Assembly (NCBI GenBank): GCA_964390645.1
Contig: CAYMLL010000209.1
Location: forward strand, 1 to 14,138
Direction: 5' to 3'
From: CAYMLL01 sp964390645
Lineage (GTDB): Bacteria; Planctomycetota; UBA8108
Length of the DNA stretch: 14,138 bases
Shown: one piece after another, positions 1 through 5,308 of the stretch
Position numbering within the stretch: the stretch's first letter is position 1
Layout: each line of letters opens with the position of its first letter
Position numbers and translations under genes: made by a program
The notes under the pieces: generated by a model
The model's input: only the letters and a program-made list of their open reading frames with translations
Database searches by the model: none
What the model was told of the DNA's origin: nothing

Positions 1-740
1 CGGCCGGTCGGCACCCCGAAGATCCCCAGAACCAGGTGGGCGAGGGCGGGCATCAGCACGCAGGCGATGAGGCGCCGCGTGCGGATCGCGACCCACCACG
101 CGAGGGATCCGAAGACGACAGCGCCCACCCAGTCGACGGGGTTGTGCTCCGCGGTGAAGAGCGCGACCGTCAAGAGGACGGATACGCGACCGGGAGTGCC
201 GAAAGGCGTCTCGTGAAACGGTCGGTCCAGATCGATCAAGTAGCGCATCAGGAACCCGCGCCAGAACACCTCCTCGATCAGAGCGACGACGATGACCATT
301 CGCACCAGTCGACCGACCACGACCACGCCGAACCAGAAGGGCCGGTCGGCGAAGATCGTCGGATCGAAGCCCGTGTCCCGCGCACTGACACCGACGAGAG
401 CCCAGGTCTCCCGATAATCCGACGTCTCGATGTCGAGCCAGTCGAAGAGGAGAGACGGGAGAATCCAGACCGCGATTCCGACGAGGGCCATCGAGACGGC
501 GAAGCCCTGACCACGACACGGCCGAAACTCGTAGTTCCTCCAGAAGAACGCCAGCAACCCGAGGCAGACGACGGTCTGAAGCGGATAGATCCAGTGCTCG
601 GGGGCCGTCAACCACCACGGAGCGTCCGGGCGATCCTGCTTGACGAGGTCGGTGAGCGGCAGCAACAGCAGGAACGTCACGAACGGCGCGACGTGCGCGA
701 CGGTCGGCGAGCGGCGTATGCGTGATAGCGAGAACGACAC
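1..740 (-). CDS. CPBP-family intramembrane protease (CAAX prenyl protease-related), 3' end cut by window edge
   Basis: Reading the minus strand from a GTG at 738-740 gives 246 codons with no stop before the window edge. The start is supported by a purine-rich GGGGG about 6 bases upstream. The protein is rich in hydrophobic segments, as expected for a multi-pass membrane protein. Motif 1 of the CPBP/Abi family is clear: IEEVFWRGFLMR (EExxxR). Motif 2 is FTAEH (FxxxH). These are the glutamate and histidine residues of the glutamic intramembrane protease active site. Near the C-terminus the usual HxxxN motif appears altered: the aligned stretch reads LMPALAHLVLG, with Pro and His at the expected His and Asn positions. 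The overall pattern resembles the CAAX-related proteins found with exosortase/PEP-CTERM systems, but no exosortase is visible here, so that link is inference. It is divergent from the WD40 gene. Family assignment is solid; the substrate is unknown. Confidence 0.8.
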   Translation of the reverse strand, partial: MSFSLSRIRRSPTVAHVAPFVTFLLLLPLTDLVKQDRPDAPWWLTAPEHWIYPLQTVVCLGLLAFFWRNYEFRPCRGQGFAVSMALVGIAVWILPSLLFDWLDIETSDYRETWALVGVSARDTGFDPTIFADRPFWFGVVVVGRLVRMVIVVALIEEVFWRGFLMRYLIDLDRPFHETPFGTPGRVSVLLTVALFTAEHNPVDWVGAVVFGSLAWWVAIRTRRLIACVLMPALAHLVLGIFGVPTG

Positions 741-1200
741 AGAATGCCCCCAGGCGCTGTGGTTCAACTGGCTAACGGTCCGAGGTGCTCGAGTCCTGGA
801 TTCGCGCGGCAGGAATCATAGCCTCCCGGGCGCGACTACTCCACCCCCGGGATCGGCGCCGGATTCCCTCGAGCACTCCCCTGCCGGAGATTCATGCCCA
901 CGCGAAAGCCGCGAGATACGCCACGGCGGGGGCGCTCACAAACCGAGGCCCGAGCCGGAGCGACCTTGCACTGCCGCCAGGTGCAGGGTTGGGACCACCA
1001 GGACCGAGGACGGGGGGATCCGGGCCGAGCCGACCACGGGGCCGTGCCGCCAGGCGTTCCCCGGACTCCTTGCACCGAGGCCGAGCGGTACGGCTCCCCG
1101 GTCCGTGCGGGTCCGGATGAACCGGAGGTCGTCTCGAGGCCAGTCGCCCGACCTCGCCGTGTCGAAAACGGGCTGACAGGCTCCACAGTAGCACCCGGCC
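741..1200. other. Divergent intergenic region, no convincing gene
   Basis: These 460 bases lie between the start codons of the divergent protease and WD40 genes. Several short open frames exist on both strands, but their translations are Arg/Pro/Gly-rich with no recognisable motif, as expected by chance in GC-rich DNA. Promoters for both genes should lie here. The only hexamer worth noting is TATGAT on the minus strand (815-820), a 5/6 match to a -10 box for the protease gene, but it has no good -35 partner. I saw no RNA gene or repeat. Confidence 0.5.
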
Positions 1201-2172
1201 GTGAACTCGAAACTCAGCGAACTCATCACCCTCGGTCTTGCCGTTTGCTTCCTGGCACCAGCAGCCAGGGCCGCAGATCCGCCGATCACTTCCGTCGCTC
1301 TGGCTCCCGATGGGAAATCGGTCGTCGCCTGCTCCCAGGCGGGATCGCGCGTGTACAGCTGGCCGGAGCTGAAGCCGCGGAAGAAGCTGGAGACCACGGC
1401 GGCCAACCTTCACCACGTCGCCTTCTCGCCCGGGGGCAAACGACTGGCCGTGGGTGGGGAGATGCCCGCCGAGGAAGGAACGGTCGAGATCTTCTCATGG
1501 CCAGACGGCCGGCCTCTGCGGGCTCTCGACGATCACCATGACTGCGTCATGGACATCGCCTGGCTCGGCAAGTCGACCCTCGCGTCGGCAAGTCTGGATC
1601 ACAGCATCATCGTGTGGGACACCGAGACCGGGTCGCCGACTCAACGACTCGAAGGCCATTCACGCGGCGTCTCGTCCCTCTGTTTCGTGGCGCAGAAGAG
1701 ACTCCTGGTCAGCAGCGGCCTCGACCGGAGCTTGCGAGTCTGGAGCCTGGACAGGTCAGACCTGATCCACAGCCTGGATCATCACACGCTGCCGGTCCAT
1801 GACATCGCCCTGCGCCCCGCTGCTCCGGGACTGCCGATGCTCGCCTCCGTCAGCGACGATCGAACCGTTCGGCTCTGGCAACCGACGATCGGCCGCATGG
1901 TCCGTTTTGTGCGTTTGAGCTCGAGACCACTCGATGTCGACTGGCTGCCAGACGGCTCCACGGTCGTTGTAGCCTGCGCTGACGGTCGCGTTCGCCGGAT
2001 CGATCCCGCCGAGGCGAAGGTCACCGAGGATATCCCGGCGGTCGACGGCTGGGCCTACTCGCTGGCCGTCCATCCCGCGGACGGCAGTATCGTGGTGGGT
2101 GGCCGCGACGGACAGATCCGGCGTGTCGTGACCGGTCCGGCGAAGGACAGCGCCGACACGAACGGTCGCTAG
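1201..2172 (+). CDS. Exported WD40-repeat beta-propeller protein
   Basis: This 323-residue protein starts at GTG. An in-frame TAG only 12 bases upstream excludes any earlier start, although no clear Shine-Dalgarno is visible. Residues 1-24 form a Sec-type signal peptide (hydrophobic core LGLAVCFLAP, cleavage after ARA), so the protein should act outside the cytoplasm. The rest contains about seven WD-type blades, with recognisable ends such as HSIIVWD, RSLRVWS and RTVRLWQ and repeated phrases of the type LAPDGK and FSPGGK. Seven blades of roughly 40 residues make one complete propeller with no room for another domain. WD40 propellers are non-catalytic scaffolds for protein-protein contacts. 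Small exported WD40 proteins of this kind are common in Planctomycetota. It stands alone on the plus strand, converging on the pilus operon. The binding partner is unknown. Confidence 0.9.
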   Translation: MNSKLSELITLGLAVCFLAPAARAADPPITSVALAPDGKSVVACSQAGSRVYSWPELKPRKKLETTAANLHHVAFSPGGKRLAVGGEMPAEEGTVEIFSWPDGRPLRALDDHHDCVMDIAWLGKSTLASASLDHSIIVWDTETGSPTQRLEGHSRGVSSLCFVAQKRLLVSSGLDRSLRVWSLDRSDLIHSLDHHTLPVHDIALRPAAPGLPMLASVSDDRTVRLWQPTIGRMVRFVRLSSRPLDVDWLPDGSTVVVACADGRVRRIDPAEAKVTEDIPAVDGWAYSLAVHPADGSIVVGGRDGQIRRVVTGPAKDSADTNGR

Positions 2173-2200
2173 TCCGGGTTCATCACCGACGTCGAAGCGA

Positions 2201-2234
2201 GAGGTCACACGGCGTGGCGTGGCGAGGTGACCTC
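2201..2234. terminator. Possible transcription terminator (inverted repeat) after the WD40 gene
   Basis: A perfect 8-base inverted repeat, GAGGTCAC (2201-2208) and GTGACCTC (2227-2234), flanks an 18-base GC-rich loop and lies about 30 bases after the WD40 stop. It is followed by C residues rather than a T run, so it is not a classical intrinsic terminator. A second, smaller hairpin (GGCGAC/GTCGCC with a GAA loop, 2300-2314) lies between here and the end of the converging operon. Nothing else was recognised in the 240-base convergent spacer. Confidence 0.3.
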
Positions 2235-2412
2235 CCCCCGGAACGACACGACTTTCCGAGAGGCTGTTTCAGGACCCCGTCCGGGCTTCGGTCGGCTACG
2301 GCGACGAAGTCGCCTCCCGGCGGCCGGACCCCCGGTGCGGCGCCCGTTCAGGTCGCGGTTCAGTCTCGTGTGACAGACGCGACGACGCGTTTCCTCACCG
2401 ACGCGGGCAGCG

Positions 2413-2814
2413 TCAGAAGGAAGCCGGAAGGGGCGGGAGCATCTGCAGCTCGACCTGACTCGCGACGCGGGCAGTGACCTGCCAGGTGTCCGGGTCGGTG
2501 CCGGCCGAGAAGTACAACACGCTGGATGCGCCGGGCGCCGTCCCGGAGGGCGGCACGACACACTCGTAGGGGTCAGAAGGAGGCGATCCACTGCGCAGCA
2601 GGGCCACCCCCACGGCCAGGGCCGGGATGAGCTGGGTGGTGCGGACGAGGCGGCGATCGGCCCAGGCCTCCAATCGCACCGCGTTGTGGGTGCGCAGGAA
2701 TCCCATGCACAGGCACCCCATCACCAGGATGCCCATGACGGAGACCACGGTCAGGGCATGACCGGATCGACGCTGACGGCCGCAGATGTTCAACGCTGAA
2801 GCTCGCGCTCTCAT
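2413..2814 (-). CDS. PilX/MshP-like minor (pseudo)pilin, last gene of the operon
   Basis: This 133-residue protein starts at an ATG (2812-2814) that overlaps the TGA of the preceding PilW-like gene by four bases (ATGA). The N-terminus has a basic stretch (residues 1-16) followed by Gly-His-Ala-Leu and one hydrophobic helix of about 20 residues (TVVSVMGILVMGCLCMGF), which fits a prepilin-like leader with cleavage after Gly. The residue at mature position 5 is Val rather than the usual Glu, as also seen in GspK/PilX-type tip subunits. The rest is a small soluble domain without recognised motifs. Position at the end of a pilin run matches MshP or PilX. No strong Shine-Dalgarno is visible, so translation probably depends on coupling with the upstream gene, which is interrupted here. 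A membrane protein of another kind cannot be excluded. Confidence 0.7.
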   Translation of the reverse strand: MRARASALNICGRQRRSGHALTVVSVMGILVMGCLCMGFLRTHNAVRLEAWADRRLVRTTQLIPALAVGVALLRSGSPPSDPYECVVPPSGTAPGASSVLYFSAGTDPDTWQVTARVASQVELQMLPPLPASF

Positions 2815-3296
2815 GGGGTCCAGACCAGGGTCGTCTCCGAATCGCCCTCGCCGCCACAGCACAGCCGGATGTGGATCTCCCCGGCGAGGATCTCCTGCAC
2901 CTCGACGGCTCCGAGTCGCGCCACGCAGGTGTCCACCCCGTAAGCCATGTCGGTCCGGATCAGGGTCGAGCCATCGAAGGCGTAGCGCACACCGGCGTCC
3001 CCCAGGGCGGTCCACCCACCCGTTATTATTTATTATTCGGGGTCCAGCTTGATCAACACGCCGCCTGTGGCGAGCACCTGCAAGGACTCCGCTCCACCGA
3101 GGTCCTGAAGGAGATACTCCACCGCCAGGCGCAGCTCCGAGGTTCCGCTGACGTGCCGGTTGAAGCCGACCGGTCCGGAGTCGAACGCCCGCCAGGAGCA
3201 CACGCCGATGAACAGGATCAGGGTGTTCACGACCAGCGCGACGAGAAGCTCCGCGAAGGTGAACCCCGCTCGTGGATCCGTTGTGGGTCGTCTCAT
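2811..3296 (-). pseudogene. PilW/GspJ-like minor pseudopilin interrupted by two in-frame TAA codons
   Basis: The frame begins at an ATG (3294-3296) that overlaps the upstream PilV-like stop by four bases. It encodes a class III prepilin leader: ...DPRAG, then FTFAELLVALVV with Glu at mature position 5 and a hydrophobic helix. After residue 87 the frame hits TAA TAA (3033-3035 and 3030-3032). It then continues in the same frame for about 70 more sensible codons (WTALGDAGVRYAFDGS... to ...LVWTP), ending in a TGA whose ATGA overlaps the next gene. The full frame is 486 bases, 161 codons plus stop, which is a normal minor-pilin length, and both end overlaps match operon style. The gene was therefore intact until the AT-rich tract was introduced. 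Expected role: minor pilin at the fibre tip, next to PilV- and PilX-like subunits. As written, only an 87-residue fragment would be made. Sequencing or assembly error is a real alternative. Confidence 0.8.
3023..3037. other. 15-base pure A/T tract carrying the tandem stop codons
   Basis: The tract TTATTATTTATTATT reads TAA TAA ATA ATA in the frame of the PilW-like gene. It is strikingly out of place in this GC-rich gene. Removing 3024-3035 (12 bases) joins Pro-Glu to Thr-Gly-Gly-Trp without a frame change, as expected if 12 bases were inserted. No flanking target-site duplication is evident. Confidence 0.85.
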
Positions 3297-3652
3297 GGGC
3301 CCTGCGGGGTCACCTTGACGAGAGCTCGGGCGCAAAGAGGATCGATGCCGCTGCTCCAGGAAAGGACGTCGACCCGGTTGGGATCCGTCGGTCCCCCCCC
3401 GACACCGCCGCCGGGGGGCATCGGCAGGTCGAGCAGCTGCGCGGGTGCCCCGAGCAGACGTTCCAGGCCCACACCGGAGGGCTCGACGAAGTACGTGGGG
3501 TTGCCCTTCACCCAGGCCTGGACCTCCCCGACCAGTCGCTCCTGATCCACCAGCGCACTGGCGATGCCGACGCTCAGCAGGACCAGGACCAGCATGGCCA
3601 CGGTGCTCTCGAGCAGCAGGTAGCCGCCCTCGTTTCTACTGAGCTGGCGCAA
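3293..3652 (-). CDS. PilV/GspI-like minor pseudopilin
   Basis: This 119-residue protein most likely starts at a TTG (3650-3652), supported by a GGGAGG Shine-Dalgarno eight bases upstream, inside the end of the preceding pilin gene (17-base overlap). The leader ends in NEGG and is followed by YLLLESTVAMLVLVLLSVG: a type IV prepilin cleavage site, Glu at mature position 5, and the hydrophobic N-terminal helix that anchors the subunit before polymerisation. The soluble part has a Gly/Pro-rich loop (PPGGGVGGGP, about residues 79-88) and ends DPLCARALVKVTPQ. By order and leader type it corresponds to PilV, GspI or MshD. It needs a prepilin peptidase, which is not encoded in the window. Its stop overlaps the next start (ATGA). 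Confidence 0.85.
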   Translation of the reverse strand: MRQLSRNEGGYLLLESTVAMLVLVLLSVGIASALVDQERLVGEVQAWVKGNPTYFVEPSGVGLERLLGAPAQLLDLPMPPGGGVGGGPTDPNRVDVLSWSSGIDPLCARALVKVTPQGP

Positions 3653-4052
3653 GGACCTGTCCTCCCGTGTCGCTCACCGCCCCGCTGATGGCGCCCCCCT
3701 GGTCGACGGTGAAGCTGCCTTCCCAGGTGTTGCTGCCGACACGGTTGCCACGGCAGCAGTAGGAGTCCGTGCTGGCGCTCTCGATCGTGTACTGGAAGGA
3801 AGTCTCGTCCGCCAGGGCATCCACGCGGATCAAGCCCGCGGCAGACAGCTCCGCGAGACTGGTGGCGAAGGTACCCGTCTCCAGGCGGTACATGCGCTGG
3901 CCGAGGGCGACCCCGTCGAGCTGCGCGGCGCAGTAATCCACACGCACGCTCTCGACGGCCGTCATGAAATGGGGCACGACCTGCGTCATCAGAACCCCCG
4001 CCATGGAAACGACGATGAGCACCTCGAGCTGCGACCACCCGCCACGGTTCAT
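3636..4052 (-). CDS. Type IV pilin-like protein, GspG/MshA-type (first pilin of the operon)
   Basis: This 138-residue protein starts at an ATG that overlaps the TPR gene stop (ATGA), with GGAGG seven bases upstream. The leader is very short (MNRGG), followed by WSQLEVLIVVSMAGVL: class III cleavage after Gly, Glu at position 5 and a hydrophobic helix. The first mature residue is Trp where Phe or Met is usual. The stretch GQRMYRLETGTFATSLAELSAAG resembles the region after the helix in GspG-like major pseudopilins (Tyr, Gly-x-Phe/Tyr, Leu-x-x-Leu). Cysteines at DYC and SYCC may form a disulphide loop near the C-terminus. As first of four pilins it is the best candidate here for the main fibre subunit, but the true major pilin could be elsewhere in the genome. 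Confidence 0.85.
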   Translation of the reverse strand: MNRGGWSQLEVLIVVSMAGVLMTQVVPHFMTAVESVRVDYCAAQLDGVALGQRMYRLETGTFATSLAELSAAGLIRVDALADETSFQYTIESASTDSYCCRGNRVGSNTWEGSFTVDQGGAISGAVSDTGGQVLAPAQ

Positions 4053-5308
4053 CGCTCCGCCTCCAGGGATTCGACCGCGGAGCCCGCAAGAGAGCTCGAA
4101 GCCGAGCCCGCAAGAGAGCTCGAAGCCGAGCCCGCAAGAGAGCTCGAAGCCGAGTCCGCAAGAGAGCTCGAAGCCGAGCCCGCAAGAGAGCTCGAAACCG
4201 AGCCCGCAAGGGGACCGGACAGAGAACGGGAGGGAGGCAGCGAGTCCACGAATCGTTGCACCTCGACGGGGTCGGCCCCCAGGATTCGAGCCCGGGCGAA
4301 GCTGCCTCGAGCCCTCGCATAGTCCCCGGCGAGACAGTAGGCCTGGCCGATGAGGACTCGCAGGCGGGGCGAGTCCGGGGCGAGCTCCTGCGCCCGTCGC
4401 GCCACCTCGAGCGCCGCCCGCAAGTTGCCGGCGAGCAGGTACGCGCGGAGCAGATCGACCGCGACGGCGAGGTCGGTCGGCGCGTCCGTGAAGGCACGTT
4501 GCAGCGGCGCCAGGGCGGCCTCGGCGTCCCCCTGGCGGAGGCGTGCGCGACCCAGGGACCGCAACAGATGAACCGGCAGCTCACCGAGCCCCACGTGCGC
4601 GAGCTCCTCGGCCAGCTCCGCATGGCGTCCGGCGGCCGCGAGGGCGCCGGCGAGCTGCAGGAGCGTGTCGCGACGCAGGGGCTGCGAGGCGTGGGCTTCG
4701 CGCAGCGGCGCCAGGGCGAGTTCCGGGTTGCCAGCCGCGAGCCGGGCCATCCCCAGGGCTCGCAGGAGCTCCGCGTCGTGTCCGTCGGAAGCGAGCTCAC
4801 TCTGCAGCAAGCGGACGGCGAACGAAGCGTCGCCCGCGGCGATGGCGGTGCGGACCGCGGCCAGCACGGACTCGTTGCGTGGATGCCCCTTGCGCAGCGC
4901 ATCCATGAACGCGTCCCGTGCATCCGACCATCGCCCCCTGACCTCCAGCAGGCGGCCGCGCAGCACGTCCACGATGGCCAGCTCGGGCGCCAGGGCGGCG
5001 GCCTGCCTCAGGTGCTCTTCCGCCTGACGGTAGTGGCCGAGGGACAGGTCGAGGCGGGCGCTCAGGACGTGGAAGTGGTCATCGCTCAGACCGCGGGAAC
5101 GAGCGCTCCCCAGAGCGCGGCGAGCTCCCCCGGTGTCGTTCCGGGCCAGGGGAGGCAGGACCTCTTGCGGTATGGGTGGGGAGGGTGCGTCTTGCCACTC
5201 GGGACCGGCGGACTGGTCGGTCGAGGTCGACGGCTGGTTCGTCGCCGACGCGCAGCCGGCAGCCCCCAGGATCCAGAGCGAGAACGCCACCATCGAGACT
5301 CTCATCAT
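4049..5308 (-). CDS. TPR-repeat lipoprotein-like protein of the pilus/secretion operon (MshN/PilF-like role)
   Basis: This 419-residue protein starts at one of two adjacent ATGs behind GGAGGAGG; the first overlaps the secretin stop by four bases. Residues 1-18 look like a signal peptide ending in GAAG before Cys19, a plausible but imperfect lipobox (Ala rather than Leu at -3). Residues 20-55 are a Pro/Ser-rich linker. Residues about 60-350 consist of TPR-type helical hairpins, with phrases such as HYRQAEEHLRQAAALAP, GNPELALAPLREA and GDYARARGSFARAR. Residues 366-412 are a Ser/Ala tail of 8-residue repeats encoded by a 24-bp minisatellite. In T4P systems TPR lipoproteins (PilF/PilW) help the secretin assemble in the outer membrane, and MshN occupies a similar place. 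Lying directly after the secretin supports a pilotin or assembly role. The exact function is inferred. Confidence 0.85.
   Translation of the reverse strand: MMRVSMVAFSLWILGAAGCASATNQPSTSTDQSAGPEWQDAPSPPIPQEVLPPLARNDTGGARRALGSARSRGLSDDHFHVLSARLDLSLGHYRQAEEHLRQAAALAPELAIVDVLRGRLLEVRGRWSDARDAFMDALRKGHPRNESVLAAVRTAIAAGDASFAVRLLQSELASDGHDAELLRALGMARLAAGNPELALAPLREAHASQPLRRDTLLQLAGALAAAGRHAELAEELAHVGLGELPVHLLRSLGRARLRQGDAEAALAPLQRAFTDAPTDLAVAVDLLRAYLLAGNLRAALEVARRAQELAPDSPRLRVLIGQAYCLAGDYARARGSFARARILGADPVEVQRFVDSLPPSRSLSGPLAGSVSSSLAGSASSSLADSASSSLAGSASSSLAGSASSSLAGSAVESLEAER
4081..4212. repeat. 24-bp tandem repeat (about 5.5 units) in the TPR gene
   Basis: Units start at 4081, 4105, 4129, 4153 and 4177, with a half unit at 4201-4212. 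Units 1-3 are identical; units 4 and 5 each differ by one base. Each unit contains AGAGAGCTCGAA on the plus strand. In the coding frame each unit encodes eight residues of the form GSASSSLA. The period is a multiple of three, so copy-number change would keep the frame. Confidence 0.95.

Noticed and set aside
36..725. Plus-strand open frame of 229 codons opposite the CPBP protease
   Set aside because: The minus-strand frame carries EExxxR and FxxxH motifs and membrane segments; the plus-strand frame is charged and featureless.
741..1200. Small genes in the divergent spacer
   Set aside because: Open frames on both strands have chance-like composition and no recognisable motif, and none is supported by context.
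3023..3037. Stop-codon recoding or programmed readthrough in the PilW-like gene
   Set aside because: Other genes here end normally in TGA, TAG or TAA, there are two consecutive TAAs, and the local A/T tract is better explained as an insertion or artefact.
2413..3201. Continuous 262-codon minus-strand frame that would fuse the last gene to upstream sequence
   Set aside because: Its first half is an out-of-frame reading of the PilW-like gene. The ATGA overlap at 2811-2814 and the prepilin-like leader show the real start is at 2814.
4081..4212. CRISPR-like array
   Set aside because: The units are directly abutting 24-bp repeats without spacers and lie in frame inside a coding gene.
3574..4923. 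Long open frame on the minus strand (449 codons) overlapping the TPR gene
   Set aside because: It is an alternate frame of the TPR and pilin genes, full of Arg/Ser/Pro with no motifs. It stays open because of the GC-rich code and the 24-bp repeat.
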